Notes: generated from the letters alone by a model not told the origin. A stretch of 64,000 nucleotides of DNA from Paramicrobacterium chengjingii (GCF_011751765.2 NZ_CP061169.1:1178001-1242000); one strand, 5' to 3'; positions 18,173 to 27,796 are shown, counted from the first letter of the stretch. Program-made: numbers and translations.

Positions 18173-19390
18173 TCATCGCTCGGTCGTACCACGCGAGACA
18201 GCGCCAATCGCGCCGTCAGCGAGCGTGACGGAGAACTCCGCGCCTTCGGGGGCATCCTGTGTTGAGCGCACAACCTGCCCGTCGTCTGTCTGCGCGATCG
18301 CGTACCCGCGATCGAGTGTGCGCTGCGGCGACAGCGCACGCACCGAGGCGGCGAGCTCACTCGTGCGGTTCTGCTCGCGCTCGAGACGGCGGTCGATGAG
18401 CTCGGCGCCGCGCGCGACGTACCGTGTGAGTTCTTCGGCGCGCTGATCGACGATCCACGTGTGGGTGGCGAAAGCCGGGCGCGAGCGAAGCTGCTCGAGG
18501 CGACCGATCTCGTGAGTGATCAGCGTGGTCAAGCGCCCGGCAATGCGAGCTCGTGCCTGCTGAACGATGAGCTGCTGCTCGGCGACATCGGGAACGACGC
18601 GCTTAGCGGCATCCGTCGGAGTCGATGCTCTGAGGTCGGCGACCTCGTCGAGCAGTGGCCGGTCGGCTTCGTGCCCGATGGCGCTGACCAGAGGAGTGGT
18701 GCACGCGGCGGCGGCACGCACGACTGCCTCGTCGGAGAATCCGAGGAGATTTTGAAAATCTCCACCCCCTCGCGCCACGATGATGACGTCGACACCCGGA
18801 TCGGCGTCGAGCTCGGAGATCGCCGCAACGACGTCAGCGACGGTGCGCTCGCCTTGAACTGCTGCGTGCCGTACACGGAATTCGACCGCAGGCCAGCGCA
18901 GCTGGGCATTGCGCAGCACGTCTTTCTCAGCATCCGAGTCCTTACCCGTGATCAGGCCGACGCAGTCGGGCAGGAACGGCAGCTTCTTCTTGCGCCCCGC
19001 GTCGAAGAGCCCCTCGGAGGCGAGCTGCGCGCGAAGTCGTTCGAGACGTTCGAGCAGGTCGCCGAGTCCGACATGCTTCATCTGCAGAATCTGCACGGTC
19101 AGGCTGCCGCCCTTGACCCAGTAATTCACTTTGACGAGAGCGACAACGCGGTCGCCCTGCTTGAGATCTGCCGGAATCTTCTGACGAACCGATTGCCAGA
19201 TCGTGAAGCTCACCGTGGCGTCTGCGGTGACGTCCTTGAGCTTGCCGTACACATTGCGGCCAGACACGCCCCACTGGGTGATCTCGCCTTCGATCCACAC
19301 GGTGCCGAGTCGCTCGATGTACTCGTGAAGCTTGTGTCCCAGCTGAGCGACGGGCCACGGGTTCTCCATCGTCGCGGGGGCGTTTGCCAT
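18173..19390 (-). CDS. xseA: exodeoxyribonuclease VII large subunit
   Basis: The 405-residue catalytic subunit has an N-terminal OB fold ([20 protein letters not shown]), a nuclease core ([36 protein letters not shown]), and a long C-terminal helical region carrying XseB binding sites. It degrades single-stranded DNA from both ends in repair. It starts the leftward run xseA-xseB-DUF4245-carbonic anhydrase-fumC and is divergent from ispH. Confidence 0.96.
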   Translation of the reverse strand: MANAPATMENPWPVAQLGHKLHEYIERLGTVWIEGEITQWGVSGRNVYGKLKDVTADATVSFTIWQSVRQKIPADLKQGDRVVALVKVNYWVKGGSLTVQILQMKHVGLGDLLERLERLRAQLASEGLFDAGRKKKLPFLPDCVGLITGKDSDAEKDVLRNAQLRWPAVEFRVRHAAVQGERTVADVVAAISELDADPGVDVIIVARGGGDFQNLLGFSDEAVVRAAAACTTPLVSAIGHEADRPLLDEVADLRASTPTDAAKRVVPDVAEQQLIVQQARARIAGRLTTLITHEIGRLEQLRSRPAFATHTWIVDQRAEELTRYVARGAELIDRRLEREQNRTSELAASVRALSPQRTLDRGYAIAQTDDGQVVRSTQDAPEGAEFSVTLADGAIGAVSRGTTER

Positions 19391-19420
19391 GTTCTGGGGC
19401 CTTCCTCAGTCGGTCGCACC

Positions 19421-19426
19421 TAGAAT
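19421..19426 (+). promoter_or_regulatory. -10 box for leaderless ispH
   Basis: TAGAAT lies 7 bases before the GTG at 19434 with no ribosome binding site between, so the ispH transcript is probably leaderless. No convincing -35 element was seen. Confidence 0.6.
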
Positions 19427-19433
19427 CGGAACC

Positions 19434-20468
19434 GTGAGCGACGTGACTATCAACCTACCGATGCCGAGAGTTCCCGGTGCTTCGTCGAAGCTCAAGGATA
19501 TCCCGGTAGGCGGTAGCAAGCGGGTGCTCCTCGCCGCACCGAGAGGTTACTGCGCCGGGGTGGACCGCGCCGTGATCGCCGTCGAGAAGGCGCTGGTGAA
19601 GTATGGCTCGCCCGTCTACGTGCGCAAGCAGATTGTGCACAATATTCACGTGGTGACTGAGCTCGAGGCGAAGGGCGCCATTTTCGTCGACGAAGTGGAC
19701 GACGTGCCCCAGGGCGCGCACATCGTCTTCAGCGCGCACGGAGTGTCGCCTGCCGTCGTGAACGCGGCATCCGATCGCGGCTTGCAAGCCATTGACGCGA
19801 CGTGTCCGCTTGTGACCAAAGTGCACAAAGAAGCTGTGCGTTTCGCGCGCAACGACTACGAGATTCTGCTGATCGGCCACGACGGGCATGAGGAAGTTGA
19901 GGGAACGGCCGGCGAGGCTCCCGAGCACGTCACGCTCGTTGGCAGCCCAGACGAAGCCGACACCGTCGAGGTTCGAGACCCAGATAAGGTGGTGTGGCTG
20001 TCGCAGACGACGTTGTCTGTCGACGAGACGATGCAGACTGTCAACAGGCTGCGCGCGCGTTTTCCGAACCTGGAAGATCCTCCGAGCGACGACATCTGTT
20101 ATGCCACACAAAACCGGCAGGTGGCCATCAAGAAGGTGGCGTCGGATGCTGAGCTGGTGATCGTCGTCGGATCGGCGAACTCCTCCAACTCGGTGCGTTT
20201 GGTCGAAGTCGCCCTCGAAAACGGGGCGACGGCAGCACACCGCATCGACTACGCGTATGAGCTCAAGCAGGAGTGGTTCGACGGCGTGCGCACGGTCGGG
20301 GTGACCAGCGGAGCATCCGTTCCTGAGGTGCTCGTGCAGGAGGTTCTTGAGGCGCTTGCGGAGGCAGGGTATGCCGACGTCGAGCAGATCACCACGGCTG
20401 AGGAAGGCCTCATCTTCTCGCTGCCGAAAGAGCTGCGCACCGACCTCAAGGGGACACGATCACAATGA
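19434..20468 (+). CDS. ispH: 4-hydroxy-3-methylbut-2-enyl diphosphate reductase
   Basis: This 344-residue iron-sulfur enzyme performs the last MEP-pathway step, giving isopentenyl and dimethylallyl diphosphate. The three cluster cysteines are in [23 protein letters not shown] and [11 protein letters not shown]. The motif [12 protein letters not shown] binds the diphosphate. The GTG at 19434 is chosen from the -10 spacing; the frame is open to 19389, which would overlap xseA. It overlaps the next gene by 4 bases (ATGA). Confidence 0.95.
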   Translation: MSDVTINLPMPRVPGASSKLKDIPVGGSKRVLLAAPRGYCAGVDRAVIAVEKALVKYGSPVYVRKQIVHNIHVVTELEAKGAIFVDEVDDVPQGAHIVFSAHGVSPAVVNAASDRGLQAIDATCPLVTKVHKEAVRFARNDYEILLIGHDGHEEVEGTAGEAPEHVTLVGSPDEADTVEVRDPDKVVWLSQTTLSVDETMQTVNRLRARFPNLEDPPSDDICYATQNRQVAIKKVASDAELVIVVGSANSSNSVRLVEVALENGATAAHRIDYAYELKQEWFDGVRTVGVTSGASVPEVLVQEVLEALAEAGYADVEQITTAEEGLIFSLPKELRTDLKGTRSQ

Positions 20469-21124
20469 GCGACAACGAACCGTCCGATCCCGACCGGCCC
20501 GAGCGGCCGCGGTTTGGTGAGTATTCGAACGAGAAGCCGGCACGACCGCAGTTCGGTGAGTACGCGTCACCGGAAGAGCAGCGTGCGGCCATTCGAGTGC
20601 CGGCCACCGAAGACAACGAGTCGGTTCCGATCGAGAGCCACGGAGACGAGAAGAAGACACCCGAACACGCTGACCGTCTTCATCCGCATATGCCGGCGAA
20701 CCGGCATCCTCAGGCAAAGTCAACGATGGCAGACGATGACCCGGTCGCCGAAGCCCGTCGGCGCACTGACCGCTTCTCCACATTTCTGCTGCTCGGAGTC
20801 GGCCTGTTCAGTGTGCTCTCGACGGCACCGTCACTGCTCCAGTTGCCGCGGATGCTCACGGAGGCGTACTCGCAGTTCGGCATGGGGGAGTACACGAACA
20901 CGTCGCTCGGCACCACGATCGGGTGGGTCATCCTCGTCATCTACGCGGGCCTCTGGATCGCCGCACTCGTGCTTTCGCTGCGTCGCCTGGCCGCGCGAAA
21001 GAGAACCTGGTGGGTTCCGTTTGTCATCGGCGTTGTTGCGAACCTCGTCTACATCATTCTCTTGACTGTCGCGATGGTGAACGACCCCGCATTTATGCAG
21101 TACGTCAATGGAATGAGCGGTTGA
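20465..21124 (+). CDS. DUF6264 family membrane protein
   Basis: This 219-residue protein starts with two copies of a (R/K)P(R)FGEY motif (RPRFGEYS and RPQFGEYA), followed by a long polar charged tail and three hydrophobic segments in the C-terminal half (about residues 103-125, 150-175, 185-210). This agrees with DUF6264, known mainly from Microbacteriaceae. The function is unknown. Translation is coupled to ispH through the ATGA overlap. Confidence 0.82.
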   Translation: MSDNEPSDPDRPERPRFGEYSNEKPARPQFGEYASPEEQRAAIRVPATEDNESVPIESHGDEKKTPEHADRLHPHMPANRHPQAKSTMADDDPVAEARRRTDRFSTFLLLGVGLFSVLSTAPSLLQLPRMLTEAYSQFGMGEYTNTSLGTTIGWVILVIYAGLWIAALVLSLRRLAARKRTWWVPFVIGVVANLVYIILLTVAMVNDPAFMQYVNGMSG

Positions 21125-21241
21125 CGCTCGCTGACCCTTCCGTGTCCGGCGCCTTCCTCGTCGTGTGGCAAAGTGAATTGCAGAGAATAGCCGTGTCGTC
21201 GCAGCGAGTTCACGACATTTCTCTGCGAGTCGACGCAGATG

Positions 21242-22243
21242 TCAGCCCTCTTCTGCCGGTTCGAGCTCGGGGAAGACCACCTCTGTGCCGAAGAGTCCCT
21301 CTCCGATAACCGCTCGCTGGGGCGCGTTGTTGAAGAGGAGCTGCGTCACATCGGGGCGGCTGTAATGTCCGGCAGGGTCGGCAGCATTCTTGGCATAGCT
21401 GATGGATTCGACGTTCACGTCCGCCACGACGAACCCTTCGTCATGAGGGTCGAGATTTTCCGAGAGCTGTGATGAGTCGGGGCCGAAAATCGTGGCGAAT
21501 CCGCCGCCCCCGTTGTAGATCGTCGGTATCGATCCATCTGCGCACACGAACGTCTTAATGCCTTCGTCGCTCATGATCTGGGTGCTGGCGAGCACAAAGC
21601 AGCTCCCTTCGAGAGCGTATGTCTTCGATGCTCCGATGTTGGCCTCGTGAGACAACGCCGGGACGGCGTCGAGGATGCCGAAGCATGGCCACCCCGCGAC
21701 GTGGATCTGCTCGTTCTGTGCGTACATCGCGTATTTGGTCAGAGGCTGCAGGTGCTCCCAGCAGTTGAGCGCTCCGACGAGACCAAGTGCTGTGTCCACG
21801 ACCTGAAGATCCGAGCCGTCGCCTTCACCGAAGAGGGTGCGCTCAACGTGGGTTGGCTTGAGCTTTCGGCGATGGATCAGAATCTGCCCCTGCGCTCCGA
21901 TCACGGTCTGGGACATGTAGAGCGAGCCATGCGCCTTTTCACTGAACCCGATCGCGATCATAATGCTGTTGTCACGGGCAGCTTCGCGGATCGCTTTCAT
22001 GTGGGGCCCACCGACTGTCATCGAGTTCGCGTGATAGCGGCCGACGAAGGGCATCTGCTCTGGTGCGGGCAGGCTCCAGAGAAACACCGGGTACCCGGGG
22101 ATCCACGTCTCGGGGAACGCAATCAGATCGACGTCCTGGGTGGCTGCGGACTCGATCAGACCGATCGTCTTCGAAACGGTGCCGTCGATGTCGAGCCAGA
22201 CCGGCTCAGCTTGAACGGCAGCAAGTCGTATTGCGTTGGTCAT
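21242..22243 (-). CDS. nitrilase (carbon-nitrogen hydrolase family)
   Basis: This 333-residue enzyme has the Glu-Lys-Cys triad of branch 1 nitrilases in LIAFPETWIPGYP, HRRKLKPTHVER and GALNCWEHLQPL. That Cys-Trp-Glu context is typical of true nitrilases, which convert nitriles to carboxylic acids and ammonia, as opposed to amidases. Substrate class (aliphatic or aromatic) is undetermined. GGAGG 5 bases upstream fixes the ATG at 22243. The divergent AraC gene at 22447 is the likely regulator, as with NitR in rhodococci. Confidence 0.9.
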   Translation of the reverse strand: MTNAIRLAAVQAEPVWLDIDGTVSKTIGLIESAATQDVDLIAFPETWIPGYPVFLWSLPAPEQMPFVGRYHANSMTVGGPHMKAIREAARDNSIMIAIGFSEKAHGSLYMSQTVIGAQGQILIHRRKLKPTHVERTLFGEGDGSDLQVVDTALGLVGALNCWEHLQPLTKYAMYAQNEQIHVAGWPCFGILDAVPALSHEANIGASKTYALEGSCFVLASTQIMSDEGIKTFVCADGSIPTIYNGGGGFATIFGPDSSQLSENLDPHDEGFVVADVNVESISYAKNAADPAGHYSRPDVTQLLFNNAPQRAVIGEGLFGTEVVFPELEPAEEG

Positions 22244-22446
22244 GTTTACCTCCATGATCTCGACGGGAGAGAGAACGTGGAATCAGACTATGCACGTGAC
22301 ACATCGTACGATCGGCCGATAGTGCAATAGTTTCGGCGTTTTGTGCACATTCGTCTGGGTCCGGACAACTTCGTCGTTAGCACGCAGCCGGATCGATGTA
22401 ACGGAGAGATACTGGGTTCACTTGTTCCGCCGACGAAAGGTGGATT

Positions 22447-23382
22447 GTGACTACCTCAACTGCCAAGACGGCCGAGGAGTGGGAACAGCTCGTCAGCCGA
22501 AGTTTCGTTCCGCTTGCGTGTGACACGATCTCTCCGGACTTCGTCGGCGCAATCGACGAGTTCAAACCGAGCCCCGCGATCAAGGTCATGAGAGTGCAGT
22601 CCCAGGCGACGATCGTGCGTCGCACTCCACGGCTTGCGTCGCGGGCCGTTAGCGACGATATCCATATCTCCCTGCAGCTTCGGTCGACGGGAACCGTGCA
22701 TCAGGGCGAACATTCGATGAAGGTTCGACCGGGGACGATTGTGCTCTACAAGACGAACAAGCCTTATCTCCTTGATTACTCTGAGCCCAACCAGAATCAG
22801 ATAGTCGTGCAGATCTCGCGCAGGGCCCTCGGCCTCTCAGCGAGAAACATCGACGACGCGTGCGCTCGGATAGGCGTGGGTGAGACCGGCGCGAAGCATG
22901 TCTTCGCGAGTTACCTCACCGAGTTGATGAAGCAGTCCATCCGACTGGGAACGAGCGAGATTCTTGACATGGCACACGTGGCTGGTGAGCTGGCCTCGAG
23001 CATGATCAAATCGACGCTTTCCACTGGCCGCGTCGTTCCCGAGACGTCCCGTGCGCTTTTCGTCACGATCCAGGAATTTATTCGAGAGAACGCCGCATCG
23101 CCGGCGCTGACGCTCGACGAGATAGCGCACGAACACTACATCTCTCGCCGCAAGCTCTTCGATTTGTTCTCTGAATTCGATCACACACCTGCGTCGTACA
23201 TGCGCCAGGAGCGCTTGAATCTTGCGGCCGAAGCCCTGATGACGAACACACGTCCCATCTCGTACATCGCCTATTCATCTGGGTTTGTCGATGTGACGAC
23301 CTTCGCGCGGGCCTTCAAAAAGCAGTACGGATGTGCGCCGCGGGACTGGCGGCGCATGGTGGCCGCGCGTGATCTGTCATAA
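22447..23382 (+). CDS. AraC-family regulator divergent from nitrilase (NitR-like)
   Basis: This 311-residue protein has an N-terminal AraC_binding_2-type sensor region (ISLQLRSTGTVHQGEHSM). The C-terminal two-helix-turn-helix domain has ALTLDEIAHEHYISRRKLF and ISYIAYSSGFVDVTTFARAF. Nitrilase regulators such as NitR have this domain order. The 203-bp space to the nitrilase start is the probable operator region. AAGG before the GTG supports the start. Binding of a nitrile or its product is inferred. Confidence 0.88.
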   Translation: MTTSTAKTAEEWEQLVSRSFVPLACDTISPDFVGAIDEFKPSPAIKVMRVQSQATIVRRTPRLASRAVSDDIHISLQLRSTGTVHQGEHSMKVRPGTIVLYKTNKPYLLDYSEPNQNQIVVQISRRALGLSARNIDDACARIGVGETGAKHVFASYLTELMKQSIRLGTSEILDMAHVAGELASSMIKSTLSTGRVVPETSRALFVTIQEFIRENAASPALTLDEIAHEHYISRRKLFDLFSEFDHTPASYMRQERLNLAAEALMTNTRPISYIAYSSGFVDVTTFARAFKKQYGCAPRDWRRMVAARDLS

Positions 23383-23455
23383 ACGAACCGGGAACCGCGT
23401 TCAACGAAGAAGTGACGCTCCAGCTCAGCGTCACTGTGCATTGACTGCCAGTCGT

Positions 23456-24271
23456 TCACGCGCGCAGGGAGGAGAGAGTACTCGCGAACGCCTCGACCAC
23501 GGAGGCCAGTTTGGTCGGTGCTTCCAGAGGGATGAGATGCCCGCTATTCGGGATGACAGTCAGCTCGGCGTTCGCCAGGTGGGGGAGCAGGTTGCGGCGC
23601 AACACGTCGGTCGGCTCCACCTGATCGTTTTGTCCGGTGATTACCAAGGCAGGCACCGTTACTCGAGCGATCTCCGCGCTAATGTCCTGGGCGATGCCGT
23701 GGAGCGGCCATTCTGCTGCGGCACCCGTCGCACTACTTCGTGAATCCTTAACGACCTGCGCCTTCACTGCATCTGTGAGCGCTGTCGCGGTGAGGACGTT
23801 GTCGCGTGCCCACGCCGCGGATTGGTCGCTGTCGTATGCGTGAGAAAGTTCTTCCTGATATTCGGGAGTGATCACATCGGCTGGCCTCGCCGGCGCCGGG
23901 GCGACGAGTATGACGCCGCGTAGACCATCCGGACGCGTCGCCGCGACGAGCTGGGCTACTTTGCCTCCCAACGAGTGGCCGACGAGTACGAAGTCCGCGA
24001 TCTCGGCGTCCGCAATGACATTGAGCGTGTCGGTCGCGAGCTGATTCAGCGAAAACGGGCCGGGGAGAGACCTCGATCTGCTCCATCCGCGGAAGTCGAT
24101 GGTGACGATGTCCCGCCCTTCGAGGCCGGCGACGACGGGCGCCCAGGTGAGGGCCGATCCGCCCCAGTAGTGCACGAAGACCAATGTCGGTCCGGTACCG
24201 TGTACGTGATCGTACACCGGCAGATCGTTCGTCATTGTTGCGTTCATTGCTGGTTTCCCATCGGTCGTCAT
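23456..24271 (-). CDS. alpha/beta-fold hydrolase
   Basis: A 271-residue serine hydrolase with an oxyanion HYWGG motif, a GHSLGGK nucleophile elbow, an acid in VITGQNDQVEP and a catalytic His in NSGHLIPLEAP. It resembles esterase, haloperoxidase-like and C-C hydrolase members; the substrate is unknown. It is divergent from the AraC gene at 24340 with 68 bp between. No ribosome site is clear; an internal ATG (MNATM) is an alternative start. Confidence 0.85.
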   Translation of the reverse strand: MTTDGKPAMNATMTNDLPVYDHVHGTGPTLVFVHYWGGSALTWAPVVAGLEGRDIVTIDFRGWSRSRSLPGPFSLNQLATDTLNVIADAEIADFVLVGHSLGGKVAQLVAATRPDGLRGVILVAPAPARPADVITPEYQEELSHAYDSDQSAAWARDNVLTATALTDAVKAQVVKDSRSSATGAAAEWPLHGIAQDISAEIARVTVPALVITGQNDQVEPTDVLRRNLLPHLANAELTVIPNSGHLIPLEAPTKLASVVEAFASTLSSLRA

Positions 24272-24339
24272 TTATGGTCTTGATGCTCTTCATTCAACTG
24301 TGATATCTCCGGCGTGGCAGTAGGACGAGTGGACAGAAC

Positions 24340-25218
24340 ATGGTGAAAATTGGACTTATGACGAAGATCCGACAGATGACGTACCAGCCCACTGACGGAT
24401 CGACTGCTCCGGTAGAGATGATGACCTTCGATGCTCTCCGTGCGGCGAACAATGGTGGCACACAGAGGGCCGATTTTGTCGTCGTCGCTGTCGTCGTGGC
24501 GGGACACGGGTCTGTCGACATCGATTTCGCCACTCACGTCCTTTCAACGCGATCTGTGGTGTGGATCGCCCCCGGTGCCGTTCACCGGTGGACTGACATC
24601 GCCGATTTGCGGGGCGAACTCGTGCTGTTCACACCAACGGCACCTGTCACATTCGCGACTCGCGAGCGTGCGGCGTCGTTCGACATCGATCCCGTATGGA
24701 CGGCGAGCCGTGAGTCGTGGCCGTTCATTACGACAGCTGTGGATCATCTTCGTGTGGAGGCTTCAGCGCAAACACAGGGGGCCGCGGTGGAGATTCCGGC
24801 GATGCTGCTCTCCGCCTTGATTGCTCGATTCGCGCCGCCGACTCCTTCGAACACCATGAGCGACGCCGTATATTCACTCTTCCGTGACTCTGTCGAGCAG
24901 AATTTCCGTGCGCATCATGATGTCGGCTTCTATGCGCGCCGGCTTGGGTATGCTGCGCGAACGTTGTCTCGTGCGTGCGTGCGAGCCACAGGCCTTACAG
25001 CCAAGGCAATCATCACTGAGCGCGTCATGCTTGAGGCGAAACGCCTGCTCGCACACGACCGACTGACAGCAGCGCAGTGCACTGCTGTTCTTGGATTTGC
25101 CGACCCGTCGGTCTTCTCCGCATTCTTCGTTCGCGAGAGTGGAGTCAGGCCGGGGCGCTGGCGGGCTAGGACGTTGTCGGTTTCAGCGCTACCCCGAAGT
25201 CAGGCACGCCACGACTGA
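24340..25218 (+). CDS. AraC-family regulator divergent from alpha/beta hydrolase
   Basis: This 292-residue protein has an N-terminal cupin-like sensor region (VVWIAPGAVHRWTD) and a C-terminal HTH_18 domain with VGFYARRLGYAARTLSRACV and CTAVLGFADPSVFSAFF. The ligand is unknown, but divergent pairing suggests control of the hydrolase at 23456. Its last 19 bases overlap the end of the convergent hydrolase at 25200. The second ATG at 24358 is a possible start. Confidence 0.85.
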   Translation: MVKIGLMTKIRQMTYQPTDGSTAPVEMMTFDALRAANNGGTQRADFVVVAVVVAGHGSVDIDFATHVLSTRSVVWIAPGAVHRWTDIADLRGELVLFTPTAPVTFATRERAASFDIDPVWTASRESWPFITTAVDHLRVEASAQTQGAAVEIPAMLLSALIARFAPPTPSNTMSDAVYSLFRDSVEQNFRAHHDVGFYARRLGYAARTLSRACVRATGLTAKAIITERVMLEAKRLLAHDRLTAAQCTAVLGFADPSVFSAFFVRESGVRPGRWRARTLSVSALPRSQARHD

Positions 25219-26105
25219 GCATCAACGTTGTCCTCTGACGGGGGTTCCGACACCTCGGCCGGGGTGGCATCGAGGAATGGTTGGATGAGCGATAGCAGCT
25301 CGTCTGGCGCATCAAGCGGAATGATATGCCCGCTGCGAGCAATCGTATGGCTGCGGAGGTCGTCGGTGACAGGACGGAGTTGACGCCATGTTGCGTCGCC
25401 TACTACTTGGCCACCGATCGCCATGGTTGGCATGGTGAGCCGGAGGCGCGACGTAGCTTCATTGATGCGATCCGTGTTGGCTGGCATGGCTCGGTAATAC
25501 TCGAAGGCACATCGAAGAGAGTCGGAATCGCTGTACGCATCGACGAACGCGTCGCGGACTGCGGCATCAACCCGCTTCGAGGCCATGCCAATGCGGAGGA
25601 AGAAGTCAACGTAGTCGGCCTCGTGTCCGGCGAGAACTTTCTCGGCAAAGCCCGGAATCGAGTGGAAGCCGAACCACCACGGCGGGCCCGCGCGGAAGAA
25701 CTCCTCAGCGCCGGGCAGCAGGCCAATCGTGGACTCCATGAGAACAAGTCGAGACACGCGATCGGGATGTTCGAGTCCCAGGAAGAAAGCAGGAGGGGCA
25801 CCAGCGTCGATCGCCACCACGGCGGCATTGGGCTCGTCGAGCGCATCGAGCAGGAAGGCCATGTCTTCGGCAAGTTCGTGTGCATGGTAGCCGGAATCGG
25901 CACGGTCGCTTCGGCCGAGACCCCGCAGATCGGGGGCGATGACCCGGTGGGTGCGCCCCAGTGCGGGGATGATGTCATTCCACACGCGCCAGGTGTGCGG
26001 GAAACCATGCATCACCAGAACGGGGGACCCTGCCCCCGCAGTGGCGACGTTCAGATGCGTCCCGTTGACCCGGACGCGATTCTCCGCGATCAGAATGCTC
26101 GCCAT
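25200..26105 (-). CDS. alpha/beta-fold hydrolase, epoxide hydrolase-like
   Basis: This 301-residue protein starts with VLVMHGFPHTWRVWNDIIP (oxyanion HGFP), then APDLRGLGRSD, a nucleophile position reading VVAIDAGAPPAF, and a C-terminal ARSGHIIPLDAP histidine. The HGFP and Asp-type nucleophile suggest the epoxide hydrolase or dehalogenase branch. The elbow is unusual: the normal G-x-D-x-G(G/A) reads A-I-D-A-G-A. The gene is divergent from the HxlR regulator, with a palindrome in the 52-bp gap. Confidence 0.85.
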   Translation of the reverse strand: MASILIAENRVRVNGTHLNVATAGAGSPVLVMHGFPHTWRVWNDIIPALGRTHRVIAPDLRGLGRSDRADSGYHAHELAEDMAFLLDALDEPNAAVVAIDAGAPPAFFLGLEHPDRVSRLVLMESTIGLLPGAEEFFRAGPPWWFGFHSIPGFAEKVLAGHEADYVDFFLRIGMASKRVDAAVRDAFVDAYSDSDSLRCAFEYYRAMPANTDRINEATSRLRLTMPTMAIGGQVVGDATWRQLRPVTDDLRSHTIARSGHIIPLDAPDELLSLIQPFLDATPAEVSEPPSEDNVDAQSWRA

Positions 26106-26115
26106 GACAGCTCCT

Positions 26116-26138
26116 CTAGGTTACGCTTGGTTACCTAG
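26116..26138. promoter_or_regulatory. palindromic operator candidate for the HxlR regulator
   Basis: CTAGGTTAC and GTTACCTAG face each other with one mismatch across a short centre, in the 52-bp divergent gap between the epoxide hydrolase-like gene (26105) and the HxlR gene (26158). The position and symmetry fit a dimeric winged-helix regulator acting on both promoters. Confidence 0.6.
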
Positions 26139-26157
26139 TCATGTTAGGAGACTGCAG

Positions 26158-26601
26158 GTGAGAGCGGAAGACGGCACTGTGAAAGAACCTGGTAGCCGCG
26201 AGGTGGCCTTGTCGCCAACGAGTCGTCGCGGAAACCTCTTCGACCCTGCGTGCCCGACGCGAAAACTCCTGGATCGGGTAGGTGGAAAATGGACGGTCAT
26301 GGTGGTCACCGTGTTGGGCGATGACTATCCTAGTGAGGTGCGTTTCGCAGAGATGACGCGGAAGATACCGGGTATCTCAAAGAAGATGCTTGCGCAGACC
26401 TTGAAGAGCTTGGAGAGGGACTCCTTGATCGAGCGGCGAGTGGAAGCGACATCGCCACCGCGCGTGCACTACAGGTTGACCCCACTCGGTGCGTCTCTCA
26501 CCGACCCTCTTGCCCGACTGCGTGAATGGGCAGAGGCGAACATGTCTGTCATCGACGAAGCCGGAGCAGAGTGGGACGAGAGGACACGCACCGCAGGATA
26601 G
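26158..26601 (+). CDS. HxlR-family transcriptional regulator
   Basis: This 147-residue winged-helix protein shows the HxlR signature: CPTRKLLDRVGGKWTVMVV (an N-terminal Cys used for redox or electrophile sensing in some members), RFAEMTRKIPGISKKMLAQT and the wing HYRLTPLGASL. GGAG 7 bases before the GTG at 26158 fixes the start; the open frame further upstream is not used. It probably controls the divergent hydrolase and itself through the palindrome at 26116. Confidence 0.9.
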   Translation: MRAEDGTVKEPGSREVALSPTSRRGNLFDPACPTRKLLDRVGGKWTVMVVTVLGDDYPSEVRFAEMTRKIPGISKKMLAQTLKSLERDSLIERRVEATSPPRVHYRLTPLGASLTDPLARLREWAEANMSVIDEAGAEWDERTRTAG

Positions 26602-26638
26602 GCGTAACGCTCGGGCCCAGACTTCATCGGGTCTCTAA

Positions 26639-26699
26639 GTGAGATGCCAAGAACGGTCGCCTTCGACGTCGGCTGAGGCGACAGTTCTTGGCATCTCAC
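26639..26699. repeat. long inverted repeat, extended intergenic hairpin
   Basis: A 24-base arm starting GTGAGATGCCAAGAAC at 26639 is matched by its complement ending at 26699, with one mismatch and a 13-base centre. It lies between the HxlR gene and the fba terminator. It could terminate the HxlR transcript or be a small repetitive element. I found no second copy in this window. Confidence 0.7.
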
Positions 26700-26704
26700 A
26701 TGAA

Positions 26705-26747
26705 AACGGCGGATGCTGCCGGACAGTGTCCGACAGCATCCGCCGTT
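26705..26747 (-). terminator. intrinsic terminator of fba
   Basis: Arms of 20 bases with one mismatch (26705-26724 and 26728-26747) form a GC-rich hairpin followed on the minus strand by TTTT. It begins 18 bases after the fba stop, so it is a textbook intrinsic terminator for that gene. Confidence 0.88.
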
Positions 26748-26764
26748 GGGCGTTTCTGGCGACT

Positions 26765-27796
26765 CTAGATGGTGAGCGAGTTGCCGTGCGATCCGAGGTG
26801 GCGTGTTGACTCGACAACGCGAGCGGCCATCGCCGTCTCGGCGACCTTGCCCCACGCGCGCGGGTCGTACTTCTTCTTGTTTCCGACTTCGCCATCGACC
26901 TTGAGCACGCTGTCGTAGTTCTCGAACATGTACCCGGCGATTGATCGGGTGAACGCGTACTGTGTGTCGGTGTCAATGTTCATCTTGATGACGCCGTTGC
27001 TGACGGCCTCGGCGATCTCGGCGTCTGTCGAGCCGGAGCCGCCGTGGAACACGAGGTCGAGCGGCTTTGCGGCCGTGCCGAATTTCTCGGCGATGCCCGC
27101 CTGAATCTCACCGAGCAGCTCGGGGCGCAGCTTGACGTTGCCCGGCTTGTACACGCCGTGAACGTTGCCGAACGTGAGCGCCGAGATGTACCGGCCGTTC
27201 TCGCCGAGTCCGAGTGCCTCGACGGCCTTCGTGACGTCGGCGACGGTGGTGTAGAGCGCGTCGTTTGTGCCCTCGTGCTTCACGCCGTCTTCTTCGCCGC
27301 CGACGACGCCGATCTCGACCTCGAGAATGGCGTTGATCGCCTTGGTGCGCTTGAGCATGTCTTCGGCGATCTGGATGTTCTCGTCGAGGGGAACAGCCGA
27401 GCCGTCCCACATGTGCGACTGGAAGATCGGGTTGCGCCCGGCCTTCACCTCTTCTTCGCTTGCGGCGATGAGCGGCATGACGAAGTCATCGAGGGCGTTC
27501 TTGGGGCAGTGGTCGGTGTGCAGCGCAACCGTGATGGGGTAGTTCTTGGCGACCTCAGTGACGAATCGAGCGAAGGCGAGGGCTCCGGTGGCGCGGTTCT
27601 TGACGGTGTGTCCGGCGAAGTAATCTGCACCGCCTGTCGTCACCTGAATGATTCCGTCGGATCCGGCCTCGGTGAGGCCTTGCAGCACAGCGTGAATGGT
27701 CTGTGAGCTCGAGACGTTGAATGCGGGAAACGCAAAGCCCTTCGACTTGGCGTTGTCGAGCATCTGGGCGTACTGCTCCGGGGTAGCGATGGGCAT
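26765..27796 (-). CDS. fbaA: class II fructose-bisphosphate aldolase
   Basis: This 343-residue zinc-dependent aldolase interconverts fructose 1,6-bisphosphate and two triose phosphates. Zinc and catalytic motifs are visible: HTDHCPKNALDDF, EVEIGVVGGEEDGV, LTFGNVHGVYKPG, VFHGGSGS and MNIDTDTQYAFT. The ATG at 27796 has AGGAGA upstream. It is next to two glpX genes, so the aldolase and bisphosphatase steps of gluconeogenesis are clustered. Confidence 0.96.
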   Translation of the reverse strand: MPIATPEQYAQMLDNAKSKGFAFPAFNVSSSQTIHAVLQGLTEAGSDGIIQVTTGGADYFAGHTVKNRATGALAFARFVTEVAKNYPITVALHTDHCPKNALDDFVMPLIAASEEEVKAGRNPIFQSHMWDGSAVPLDENIQIAEDMLKRTKAINAILEVEIGVVGGEEDGVKHEGTNDALYTTVADVTKAVEALGLGENGRYISALTFGNVHGVYKPGNVKLRPELLGEIQAGIAEKFGTAAKPLDLVFHGGSGSTDAEIAEAVSNGVIKMNIDTDTQYAFTRSIAGYMFENYDSVLKVDGEVGNKKKYDPRAWGKVAETAMAARVVESTRHLGSHGNSLTI

